DNA of 64,000 bases from Streptomyces actuosus (lineage in GTDB: Bacteria; Actinomycetota; Actinomycetes; Streptomycetales; Streptomycetaceae): the NCBI RefSeq assembly GCF_016921115.1, contig NZ_JAFFZS010000019.1:1-64000 (forward strand), written 5' to 3'. The notes under the pieces were generated by a model. The model made no database searches, was not told the origin of the DNA, and worked only from the letters and a program-made list of their open reading frames with translations. Positions 18,193 through 27,431 of this stretch are shown piece by piece. The first letter of the stretch is position 1. Every line of letters begins with the position of its first letter. A program made the position numbers and the translations under genes.

Positions 18193-18205
18193 TTTACTTC
18201 TTGAC
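18193..18205 (+). promoter_or_regulatory. Rok7B7-type site and -35 region before xylF
   Basis: TTTACTTCTTGAC fits every position of the degenerate consensus TTKAMKHSTTSAV that I recall being reported for Rok7B7. It overlaps a TTGACG -35 element 75 bases upstream of the xylF start. A second TTGAC (18223-18227) repeats 22 bases downstream. Confidence 0.5.
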
Positions 18206-18279
18206 GTCGCACGTGTGGCCGAGTTGACTTCCAGCCACCTCGGCCGCAACGACGCGGCCTCGTCAGGGAGGTTTCTGAA

Positions 18280-19398
18280 GTGAACAAGCGCATGCGTCGT
18301 GCTGCCGTTGCCGTTGCCGCTGGTGCGATGGCCGTCTCGCTCGCTGCCTGTGGCAGCGCCAAGGAGTCCGGCGACAAGGCACAGTCGTCCGGTGGCGCCA
18401 CCGACAAGGGTGACGCGATCAAGGTCGGTCTGCTGCTGCCGGAGAACCAGACCGCCAGGTACGAGAAGTTCGACCGCCCGCTGATCGAGAAGCAGATCAA
18501 GGCGCTGACGAACAACAAGGGCGAGATCGTCTACGCCAACGCCAAGCAGGACGCCACCGTCCAGGCGCAGCAGGTCGAGACCATGATCACCAACAAGGTC
18601 GACGTGCTGATCGTGGACGCGGTGGACGCCAAGGCGATCGCCACCTCGGTGAAGAAGGCCAAGGACGCCGGTATCCCGGTCGTCGCCTACGACCGCCTCG
18701 CCGAGGGCCCGATCGACGCCTACACCTCGTTCGACAACGAGCAGGTCGGCAAGGTCCAGGGCGAGGCCCTGCTCAAGGCCCTGGGCGACAAGGCCAAGAG
18801 CGGCAAGATCGTCATGATGAACGGCTCCATCACGGACCCGAACGCCGCCCTGTTCAAGAAGGGCGCCCACTCCGTCCTCGACGGCAAGGTGAACATCGGC
18901 AAGGAGTACGACACCAAGGAGTGGAAGCCGGAGAACGCCAACAAGAACATGGAGGGCGCGATCTCCGCCCTCGGCAAGGACAACATCGTCGGCGTGTACT
19001 CCGCCAACGACGGCATGGCGGGCGGCATCATCACCGCCCTCAAGGCCGGCGGCTTCTCCACGCTGCCGCCCGTCACCGGCCAGGACGCCGAACTCGCCGG
19101 TGTGCAGCGCATCGTCGCCGGTGAGCAGTACATGAGCGTCTACAAGCCGTACGCTCCCGAGGCCGAGGCCGCCGCCAAGATGGCCGTCGCCCTCGCCCAC
19201 GGCGAGTCCCTGGACTCCGTCGCCAAGGACTCGGTGGACAGCCCCACCACCAAGGGCGTCCCCTCGGTCCTCGTCCCGGTCGTCTCGCTGACCCAGGACA
19301 ACATCAAGGACACCGTCGTCAAGGACGGCGTCTACACGGTCGACGAGATCTGCACCGCCAAGTACAAGGCGGCCTGCGACAAGATCGGCCTCAACTAG
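18280..19398 (+). CDS. xylF: Xylose-type ABC importer binding lipoprotein
   Basis: A 372-residue lipoprotein with signal MNKRMRRAAVAVAAGAMAV and lipobox LAAC (Cys24), followed by a periplasmic-binding-protein type 1 fold (Peripla_BP_4). Typical motifs are KVGLLLPENQTARYEKFDRP, the lobe-hinge segment DVLIVDAVDAKAIA and VVAYDRLAEGP. It captures the pentose outside the membrane for XylG/XylH. The GTG at 18280 follows GGGAGG. Its order after rok7B7 matches S. coelicolor xylF (SCO6009). A large stem-loop between xylF and xylG would let more binding protein than transporter be made. Confidence 0.92.
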   Translation: MNKRMRRAAVAVAAGAMAVSLAACGSAKESGDKAQSSGGATDKGDAIKVGLLLPENQTARYEKFDRPLIEKQIKALTNNKGEIVYANAKQDATVQAQQVETMITNKVDVLIVDAVDAKAIATSVKKAKDAGIPVVAYDRLAEGPIDAYTSFDNEQVGKVQGEALLKALGDKAKSGKIVMMNGSITDPNAALFKKGAHSVLDGKVNIGKEYDTKEWKPENANKNMEGAISALGKDNIVGVYSANDGMAGGIITALKAGGFSTLPPVTGQDAELAGVQRIVAGEQYMSVYKPYAPEAEAAAKMAVALAHGESLDSVAKDSVDSPTTKGVPSVLVPVVSLTQDNIKDTVVKDGVYTVDEICTAKYKAACDKIGLN

Positions 19399-19411
19399 AC
19401 CGGGACCCCGT

Positions 19412-19447
19412 CGGGGTGCGGGAACTCCCTTCGGAGCCCGCACCCCG
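19412..19447 (+). terminator. Attenuator-like stem-loop between xylF and xylG
   Basis: CGGGGTGCGGG (19412-19422) pairs perfectly with CCCGCACCCCG (19437-19447). The loop contains an additional CTCC/GGAG pairing. It begins 14 bases past the xylF stop and is followed by 146 bases of leader before xylG, which suits partial termination or mRNA protection. Confidence 0.7.
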
Positions 19448-19593
19448 CCGTCAGGGACCCGCTCTGCAAAGCTCCTCCGGCGCCCCGCCGTCATCAGCCC
19501 CGCAAGCTCCAGCGGGGCGCCGGACGGAACACCCCCCATCCATACTTCTGCACAACCCTTCCGCCGGGTCAGGCGGCGAAGGAGATGGTTCAC

Positions 19594-20372
19594 GTGTCCG
19601 CTACGCCCGTGCTGGCGTTGCGCGGGGTCTCCAAGCGGTTCGGTGCCGTCCAGGCGCTCACCGACGTCGAGCTTGAGGTCCACGCCGGTGAGGTGGTCGC
19701 CCTGGTGGGCGACAACGGAGCCGGAAAGTCCACGCTGGTCAAGACGATCGCCGGCGTGCATCCCATCGATGAGGGCGCCATCGAGTGGGACGGCAAGGCC
19801 GTATCGATCAACAAGCCCCACGACGCCCAGCACCTGGGCATCGCGACCGTCTACCAGGACCTCGCGCTGTGCGACAACATCGACGTCGTCGGCAACCTGT
19901 TCCTGGGCCGGGAGCTGCGCCGCCGAGGCGTCCTCGACGAGGTGGAGATGGAGCGCCGCTCGCGCGAGCTGCTCGACACCCTGTCGATCCGCATTCCCAG
20001 CGTCCGAATCCCGATCGCCTCGCTCTCCGGCGGCCAGCGCCAGACCGTGGCCATCGCCCGCTCCATGCTCGGCGAGCCCAAGCTGGTCATCCTCGACGAG
20101 CCCACGGCCGCTCTCGGCGTGGAGCAGACCGCCCAGGTCCTGGACCTGGTGGAGCGGCTGCGTGAGCGCGGCCACGCCGTGATCCTCATCAGCCACAACA
20201 TGGCCGACGTCAAGGCCGTCGCGGACAAGGTCGCCGTGCTGCGGCTGGGCCGCAACAACGGCGTCTTCGAGGTCAAGTCGACCTCCCAGGAGGAGATCAT
20301 CTCCGCCATCACGGGCGCCACCGACAACGCCGTGACCCGCCGTGCGGCGCGCACCAACGGGGAGGCTCAGCA

Positions 20373-20376
<4 letters not shown>
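19594..20376 (+). CDS. xylG: Xylose-type ABC importer ATPase, single domain
   Basis: A 260-residue ATPase. Walker A is GDNGAGKST (residues 39-47), the signature is LSGGQRQ (144-150) and Walker B is LVILDEPT (about 164-171). A switch His follows in LISHN. The GTG at 19594 is preferred because GAAGGAG (19578-19584) lies nine bases before it; the ATG at 19585 abuts that ribosome site. E. coli XylG carries two fused ATPase domains (about 513 residues), but this one has a single domain, so the working transporter would use a homodimer. It overlaps xylH by four bases. Confidence 0.92.
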
Positions 20377-21665
<1,289 letters not shown>

Positions 21666-21678
21666 CGCCCGCAGTCCC

Positions 21679-21742
21679 GGCCGCCGCGCGCCTGCGCGGC
21701 GGCCCCCGGCCCGTGCCCGGCACCGACGGCGGTGCCGGGCAC
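21679..21742 (+). terminator. Tandem terminators after xylH
   Basis: The first stem pairs GGCCGCCGCGC (21679-21689) with GCGCGGCGGCC (21694-21704). The second pairs GTGCCCGGCACC (21713-21724) with GGTGCCGGGCAC (21731-21742). Both stems are perfect and start 14 bases past the stop. They separate the xylose operon from dxs. Confidence 0.85.
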
Positions 21743-21908
21743 AGCCCTGTCCCGGGGACGGCACCGCCGGGACGCGGAAGGCCACTCCCGGGGTACGGCC
21801 GAACGCGTGATGTACGACGCAGAGGCCGGGCGTCGCCGGCAGAGACGGAACATTAGACTCGACAAGCCCGGCAACAGCTCGAACAGCTTGACTTTCAAGG
21901 AGGCACGG

Positions 21909-23828
21909 GTGCCGCTGCTGACCCGCATCAGGGGACCGCGCGATCTGGACCGGCTCAGCCCGGAGGAGCTGGACCAGCTGGCTGGGGAGATCCGCACCTT
22001 CCTCGTCGACGCCGTCTCCAAGACCGGTGGCCACCTCGGCCCCAACCTCGGTGTGGTCGAGCTCACCATCGCCCTCCACCGCGTCTTCGACTCGCCCCGG
22101 GACAAGGTGCTCTGGGACACCGGTCACCAGTCCTACGTGCACAAGTTGCTGACCGGACGGCAGGACTTCTCCCGGCTGAAGATGAAGGGCGGCCTGTCCG
22201 GCTACCCCTCGCAGGCGGAGTCCGAGCACGACGTCATCGAGAACAGCCACGCCAGCACCGTCCTCGGCTGGGCCGACGGCATCGCCAAGGCCAACCAGAT
22301 CCTCGACCGCGACAGCCACGTCGTCGCCGTCATCGGTGACGGTGCGCTGACCGGCGGCATGGCCTGGGAGGCGCTCAACAACATCGCCGACGCCAAGGAC
22401 CGCCCGCTGGTCGTCGTCGTCAACGACAACGAGCGCTCCTACGCGCCGACCATCGGTGGCCTCGCCAATCACCTCGCGACCCTGCGCACCACCGACGGCT
22501 ACGAGCGCTTCCTGGCCCGCACCAAGGAGGTCCTGGAGCGCACCCCGGTCGTGGGCAGGCCGCTCTACGAGACACTGCACGGCGCGAAGAAGGGCCTGAA
22601 GGACTTCATCGCCCCGCAGGGCATGTTCGAGGACCTGGGCCTGAAGTACGTCGGCCCGATCGACGGTCACGACATCGAGGCCCTGGAGTCGGCGCTGGCC
22701 CGCGCCAAGCGGTTCGGCGGCCCGGTGATCGTCCACTGCCTCACCGAGAAGGGCCGCGGCTACCAGCCCGCCCTCCAGGACGAGGCCGACCGCTTCCATG
22801 CCGTCGGCAAGATCCACCCCGACACCGGGCTGCCGATCGCCAGCTCCGGCGCCGACTGGACGTCCGTGTTCGGCGACGAGATGGTCGCCCTCGGCCGGGA
22901 GCGCCCGGACATCGTGGCCATCACCGCCGCCATGCTCCAGCCGGTCGGCCTCGACAAGTTCGCCAAGGCCTTCCCGGAGCGGGTCTTCGACGTCGGCATC
23001 GCCGAGCAGCACGGCGCCGTGTCGGCGGCCGGACTGGCCACCGGAGGCGTGCACCCGGTCTTCGCCGTCTATGCCACCTTCCTCAACCGCGCCTTCGACC
23101 AGGTCCTCATGGACGTCGCCCTGCACAAGTGCGGGGTGACCTTCGTCCTGGACCGCGCCGGCGTCACCGGCACCGACGGCGCCTCCCACAACGGCATGTG
23201 GGACATGTCGATCCTCCAGGTCGTGCCGGGACTCAGGCTGGCTGCCCCGCGCGACGCCGACCAGGTCCGCGCACAGTTGCGCGAGGCCGTCGAGGTCGAC
23301 GACGCGCCGACCGTCGTCCGCTTCTCCAAGGGCGCCGTCGGCCCCGCCGTGCCCGCCGTGGGCCGGGTGGGCGGCATGGACGTGCTGCGCGAACCCGGCA
23401 CCGAACGTCCCGACGTCCTCCTCGTCTCCGTCGGGGCCCTGGCGCCGATGTGCCTGGAGATCGCCGGCCTGCTCGACAAGCAGGGCATCTCCACCACCGT
23501 CGTCGACCCGCGCTGGGTCAAGCCCGTCGACGAGGCCATGGCCCCGCTCGCCGAGCGGCACCGCGTGGTCGTCACCGTGGAGGACAACTCCCGCGTCGGC
23601 GGCGTCGGCTCGGCCGTCGCCCAGGCCCTGCGGGACGCCGGCGTCGACGTGCCGCTGCGCGACTTCGGCATCCCGCCGCGCTTCCTCGACCACGCCTCCC
23701 GTGCCGAGGTCCTCGCCGAGATCGGCCTGACCGCCCCCGACATCGCACGCCAGGTCACCGGCCTGGTCGCCAAGCTCGACGGACGGTTCGCGCACACCCC
23801 CGCCGAGGCGGAGCCCGCGCGCGACTGA
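21909..23828 (+). CDS. dxs: 1-deoxy-D-xylulose-5-phosphate synthase
   Basis: The product condenses pyruvate and glyceraldehyde-3-phosphate, the entry step of the MEP isoprenoid pathway; it is cytosolic and thiamin-diphosphate-dependent. The 639-residue length is normal. The ThDP/Mg motif is GDGALTGGMAWEALNN (starting at residue 143, with the closing N-N). The substrate region HLGPNLGVVELTIALHRVFD and the second-domain motif DRAGVTGTDGASHNG are intact. The GTG at 21909 has AAGGAGG six bases upstream; the open frame runs further up to 21732 without a ribosome site. It stands alone between terminators, next to xylose uptake, though its substrate is not free xylulose. Confidence 0.97.
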   Translation: MPLLTRIRGPRDLDRLSPEELDQLAGEIRTFLVDAVSKTGGHLGPNLGVVELTIALHRVFDSPRDKVLWDTGHQSYVHKLLTGRQDFSRLKMKGGLSGYPSQAESEHDVIENSHASTVLGWADGIAKANQILDRDSHVVAVIGDGALTGGMAWEALNNIADAKDRPLVVVVNDNERSYAPTIGGLANHLATLRTTDGYERFLARTKEVLERTPVVGRPLYETLHGAKKGLKDFIAPQGMFEDLGLKYVGPIDGHDIEALESALARAKRFGGPVIVHCLTEKGRGYQPALQDEADRFHAVGKIHPDTGLPIASSGADWTSVFGDEMVALGRERPDIVAITAAMLQPVGLDKFAKAFPERVFDVGIAEQHGAVSAAGLATGGVHPVFAVYATFLNRAFDQVLMDVALHKCGVTFVLDRAGVTGTDGASHNGMWDMSILQVVPGLRLAAPRDADQVRAQLREAVEVDDAPTVVRFSKGAVGPAVPAVGRVGGMDVLREPGTERPDVLLVSVGALAPMCLEIAGLLDKQGISTTVVDPRWVKPVDEAMAPLAERHRVVVTVEDNSRVGGVGSAVAQALRDAGVDVPLRDFGIPPRFLDHASRAEVLAEIGLTAPDIARQVTGLVAKLDGRFAHTPAEAEPARD

Positions 23829-23938
23829 GTGCTCCGCCGGAACGCCGTGGCGTGAGGTCCGTCGACCGCAGCGCCGTCGTGGCTGGTCGCGCAGTTCCCC
23901 GCGCCCCTTCGGGGCGCAGTCGAACCGCAGTGGACTCC
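23829..23938 (-). repeat. Dispersed 110-bp hairpin repeat, copy 2
   Basis: The reverse complement matches copy 1 closely: GTCCACTGCGGTTCGACTGC, the hairpin CGCCCCGAAGGGGCG, CGGGGAACTGCGCGACCAGC, CACGACGGCGCTGCGGTCGA. It begins immediately after the dxs stop. Confidence 0.85.
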
Positions 23939-23979
23939 GCCCGACCGGTTGAGGGCGACCGCCGCCCCGAACAGCGTCC

Positions 23980-24026
23980 GAATGGGCCGGTTTCACCCCT
24001 GCGAGAGTGGTGAAACCGGCCCATTC
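23980..24026. terminator. Very long perfect hairpin between dxs and the permease
   Basis: Bases 23980-23997 (GAATGGGCCGGTTTCACC) pair without error with 24009-24026, and the flanking C23979-G24027 pair makes 19 bp; the loop is 11 bases. It would terminate dxs transcripts. Its length and symmetry would also suit a protein-binding site. Confidence 0.7.
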
Positions 24027-24107
24027 GCGTGAAAGGGTGCGTGCCAGGGCATATGTGACAGGCCCTCTCTCGATCATGTCGAGGACGACACAGCGTGGGA
24101 GGTCCCC

Positions 24108-25607
24108 GTGAGCAGCACCCTCTTCCGAACGAAGAAGGTCGAGCAGTCCATCCTCGACACCGAGGCGCCAGAGCACGCGCTCAAGAAAACCTTGTCCGCG
24201 CTGGACCTGACCGTCTTCGGCGTCGGCGTCATCATCGGCACCGGCATCTTCGTCCTCACCGGTACGGTCGCGAAGAACAACGCCGGTCCCGCCGTCGCGC
24301 TGGCCTTCGTGGTCTCCGGTGTCGTCTGCGCGCTCGCCGCGCTCTGCTACGCCGAGTTCGCCTCCACCGTTCCGGTGGCCGGCTCCGCGTACACCTTCTC
24401 CTACGCCTCCCTCGGCGAACTGCCCGCCTGGATCATCGGCTGGGACCTGGTGCTGGAGTTCGCCCTCGGCACGGCGGTGGTCGCCGTCGGCTGGTCCGGT
24501 TACATCGCCTCACTGCTGGACAACGCCGGCTGGCACCTGCCCACCGCGCTCGGCAGCCGGGACGGCGCCGAGGGCTTCGGCTTCGACATCCTCGCGGCGG
24601 CGCTCGTGCTGTTCCTCACCGCCATCCTGGTGATCGGCACGAAGCTGTCCGCGCGCGTCACCTCGATCGTCGTGGCCATCAAGGTGATCGTCGTGCTCAC
24701 CGTGATCATCGCCGGCGCCTTCCTGATCGACAGCAGCAACTACGACCCGTTCATCCCGAAGGCGCAGGAGGTGCCCGCCGGCGACAGCCTCAAGGCGCCC
24801 CTCATCCAGCTGATGTTCGGGTGGGCGCCCTCCAACTTCGGCGTGATGGGCATCTTCACCGCGGCTTCCGTCGTCTTCTTCGCCTTCATCGGCTTCGACG
24901 TCGTCGCCACCGCGGCCGAGGAGACCAGGAACCCGCAGCGCGACATGCCGCGCGGCATCCTCGGCTCGCTGTTCATCTGCACCGTGCTGTACGTCGCCGT
25001 GTCCATCGTCGTCACCGGCATGCAGCACTACACCGACCTGTCCGTGACGGCACCGCTCGCCGACGCGTTCAAGGCCACCGGGTACCCGTGGTTCGCGGGT
25101 TTCATCAGCTTCGGCGCCGCCGTCGGCCTGACCACCGTGTGCATGATCCTGCTCCTGGGCCAGACCCGGGTGTTCTTCGCGATGAGCCGCGACGGACTGC
25201 TGCCCCGCTTCTTCTCCCAGGTCCACCCCCGCTTCAGGACCCCGCACCGGCCCACCGTCCTGCTCGGCGTGCTCATCGCGGTCCTCGCCGGCTTCACCCC
25301 GCTCAGCGAGCTCGCCGAGCTGGTGAACATCGGCACCCTGTTCGCGTTCGTGGTGGTCGCCATCGGCGTGATCATCCTGCGGCGCACCCGGCCCGACCTG
25401 CACCGCGCGTTCCGCACCCCCTGGGTGCCGGTCATCCCGATCCTGTCGGTGTGCGCCTCGCTGTGGCTGATGCTCAACCTGCCCGCCGAGACCTGGCTCC
25501 GCTTCGCGATCTGGATGGTCGTCGGCTTCCTCGTGTACTTCCTCTACGGCCGCTCCCACAGCCGTCTGGCCCGCCAGGAACAGACCACCGGCGCCGACCG
25601 CTCCTGA
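24108..25607 (+). CDS. APC-family amino acid permease (cationic type)
   Basis: A 499-residue inner-membrane transporter with about 12-14 hydrophobic helices. The N-terminal family motif is FGVGVIIGTGIFVLTGT, the unwound helix-1 substrate site of APC transporters. Helix 3 reads ASLGELPAWIIGWDLVLEFALG and the helix-6 region has FFAFIGFDVVATAAEET. Layout and length fit the CAT (cationic amino acid) subgroup. Exact substrate is unknown. The GTG at 24108 follows GGGAGG. It is monocistronic. Confidence 0.9.
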   Translation: MSSTLFRTKKVEQSILDTEAPEHALKKTLSALDLTVFGVGVIIGTGIFVLTGTVAKNNAGPAVALAFVVSGVVCALAALCYAEFASTVPVAGSAYTFSYASLGELPAWIIGWDLVLEFALGTAVVAVGWSGYIASLLDNAGWHLPTALGSRDGAEGFGFDILAAALVLFLTAILVIGTKLSARVTSIVVAIKVIVVLTVIIAGAFLIDSSNYDPFIPKAQEVPAGDSLKAPLIQLMFGWAPSNFGVMGIFTAASVVFFAFIGFDVVATAAEETRNPQRDMPRGILGSLFICTVLYVAVSIVVTGMQHYTDLSVTAPLADAFKATGYPWFAGFISFGAAVGLTTVCMILLLGQTRVFFAMSRDGLLPRFFSQVHPRFRTPHRPTVLLGVLIAVLAGFTPLSELAELVNIGTLFAFVVVAIGVIILRRTRPDLHRAFRTPWVPVIPILSVCASLWLMLNLPAETWLRFAIWMVVGFLVYFLYGRSHSRLARQEQTTGADRS

Positions 25608-25687
25608 AGGCCCCCGGCGGAGGGCCGCGCCCCGGCAGGCGATCTGGGGACACCGCGGGCGCGCTCCCGGTCGCCGGCTCTCCGCCC

Positions 25688-26065
25688 CTACTCCGACGGG
25701 CGCACCGCCCGCGGCCCCGCGACCCGCGCGCCCAGTTCCGTCACCCGCCGCCGCAGCTCGCGGTCCGCGGTGACGACCAGGGCGGGGCGCCCCGCGGCGC
25801 CCGCGACCAGCGCGACCACATGGTCGTCGCCGCTGCCGGGCGCCTCCTCGACGCGCACCCCGGGAACCGGCTCCACGCCGCGGGCCGCGCCCTCGACCAC
25901 CAGGACGATCTCCACGGGGCCGGTGTGCCCGGGCAGCCCGTCGGACGCCAGCCGGTCCCGCAGCCGTCGCGCGGCCCCCAGCCGGTCCCGCCACCATCCG
26001 TCGGGCACGGAGCCGACGACGTTCGCGGCGTCGACGACGACGAGGAGGGAGGAGCTGTCGTCCAT
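25688..26065 (-). CDS. NYN/PIN-like nuclease domain protein
   Basis: A 125-residue single-domain protein. The ATG at 26065 is chosen since the domain starts at once (LLVVVDAANVVGS, with the Asp-x-x-Asn motif); an upstream extension to 26227 is Arg/Pro-rich and unlikely. Further acidic residues of the PIN-like fold appear in 'SGDDHVVALVAG' and 'VVTADRELRRRV', giving a plausible metal-binding RNase site. Similar Streptomyces proteins are often labelled as pyrophosphohydrolases, which the sequence does not support. It is convergent with the permease and divergent from the next gene. Confidence 0.75.
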   Translation of the reverse strand: MDDSSSLLVVVDAANVVGSVPDGWWRDRLGAARRLRDRLASDGLPGHTGPVEIVLVVEGAARGVEPVPGVRVEEAPGSGDDHVVALVAGAAGRPALVVTADRELRRRVTELGARVAGPRAVRPSE

Positions 26066-26238
26066 GGGGCAAGCGTCGCACGCCGTCCGGTGCCCGCCCC
26101 ACTCTGCGGCGCCCTCCCGCACAAGGCCCCGCCGTGCCGCCCGCGCCGGCGCTTCCCGTCCCGCGGTTCGGCCGCGAGGCGGTCCGGACGGCGGCCCCGA
26201 GTGCAGCGGCACTTCTTGCGACGGCATAAAGTGATCCG

Positions 26239-27255
26239 GTGAACGGCGAGTGGCTCATACGCGGCAGAGACGGCCGCCTCAGTGTCTATCAGCTCTCCGG
26301 CGAGGCCGTGCAGTGCCGGGCCGAGCGGGTACCCGGCGGGCCCTGGGACGCCCCGCGCAGGATCGGTGGGGACCAGCATCTGCACCCCGTCCTGGCGGTC
26401 GGCCAGGGCAGCGACGCCTACGGGCACCTGGTCTCCTGGCGCCCCACGGTGCCCGGCGAGTCCGGCCTGGTGCACTCCACGCACTTCCGGCCGCTGCTGG
26501 CCCCCCTGGACTGGGAACCCATCGGCCACCCGAACGGCAAGGGCGACCGCACCGGCGATCCCGCCGTCGCCGTCGACGACGAGGGCCGCGCCCATGTCTT
26601 CGTCCGCAACGGCGGTGGCGGGCTGAGCATGCGGGCCCAGTCGGCGAAGGGCGGCTGGGAGCCGTGGCGCGACCTCAAGGGCCGGGACATCCAGGGCCCG
26701 CCCGCCGCCGTCGCGGGCCGCGGCGGCCGCGTCGAGGTGTACGCGGCCGTGCCCGGCGGCCTCGTGCACTGGCGGCAGCAGGAGCCCGAGGGGTCGCTCG
26801 CCGTGGAGGAGGCCGTGGAGATCGTGGCCCGCCCGGGCACGCTGCGTGCCGTGGCCACCTCCGAGGAGCACACCACCCTGTTCTTCGTCGACGAGGACGG
26901 CCGGCTGTGCGCCTGGCGCCCCGGGGCCAAGCCCGTCGCCCTGCTGGCCGCGGCAGGCCCCGGTCCGGTCGCCGCCGTGCGCTGTGAGCTCGACGGCCGC
27001 GACTGCACGGTGCTCGCCCAGCGCTCGGCCGCGGGCCGGGTCGCCTTCGCCGCCTACCCGAGCGAGGAGGAGCCGACGGGGGCCCGGTGGAGCGAGTCCG
27101 GCCCCGAGCTGCCCGCCGACGCCGAGGTCTCCCTGGCCCTGGACTCCGACGGCCGCGTCGTCGCGGCGGCCCTGTCGCCGTCGACCGGTCAGCTGCTGCT
27201 CACCGTCCGCACGGACGAGCCGGGGCTGGCGCTGGCGCCCTGGCGCGCGATGTGA
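26239..27255 (+). CDS. Predicted beta-propeller protein, 338 residues
   Basis: A GTG start at 26239 and no signal peptide. The sequence consists of about six or seven repeats of roughly 45-50 residues, each with a pattern such as 'DPAVAVDDEGRAHVFVRNGGGGL', 'PPAAVAGRGGRVEVYAAVPGGL' and 'VSLALDSDGRVVAAALSP'. This is the style of fucose-binding-lectin or sialidase-like propellers. Trp residues (WEPW, WRQQ) could stack on ligand. Cytoplasmic role and ligand are unknown. It shares its upstream region with the divergent nuclease gene and ends at a strong bidirectional hairpin. Confidence 0.75.
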   Translation: MNGEWLIRGRDGRLSVYQLSGEAVQCRAERVPGGPWDAPRRIGGDQHLHPVLAVGQGSDAYGHLVSWRPTVPGESGLVHSTHFRPLLAPLDWEPIGHPNGKGDRTGDPAVAVDDEGRAHVFVRNGGGGLSMRAQSAKGGWEPWRDLKGRDIQGPPAAVAGRGGRVEVYAAVPGGLVHWRQQEPEGSLAVEEAVEIVARPGTLRAVATSEEHTTLFFVDEDGRLCAWRPGAKPVALLAAAGPGPVAAVRCELDGRDCTVLAQRSAAGRVAFAAYPSEEEPTGARWSESGPELPADAEVSLALDSDGRVVAAALSPSTGQLLLTVRTDEPGLALAPWRAM

Positions 27256-27352
27256 CGCCGCGCCACCGAACGGCGCCGGTACCACGACCGGACCGGTCCC
27301 CCGGACCGGTCACCGGTCCCGGAGGCGGCGGATCCCGACCCTGAGCACGGCA

Positions 27353-27388
27353 AAGAGGGCCCCGCACTGCTCAGTGCGGGGCCCTCTT
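27353..27388. terminator. Bidirectional terminator
   Basis: AAGAGGGCCCCGCACT (27353-27368) pairs perfectly with 27373-27388 around a GCTC loop, 16 bp in all, with TT on the right and AA on the left. It lies between the convergent propeller gene and fadB. Confidence 0.9.
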
Positions 27389-27431
27389 CACGTCCGTGAG
27401 CCGGTCAGGCCGGTCACACGGGGTGCTGCGG

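Noticed and set aside
24076..24090. CTCGA-N5-TCGAG dyad before the APC permease as a further XRE-MurA site
   Set aside because: The arms resemble those before aconitase but the spacing differs by three bases, so it does not fit the shared pattern.
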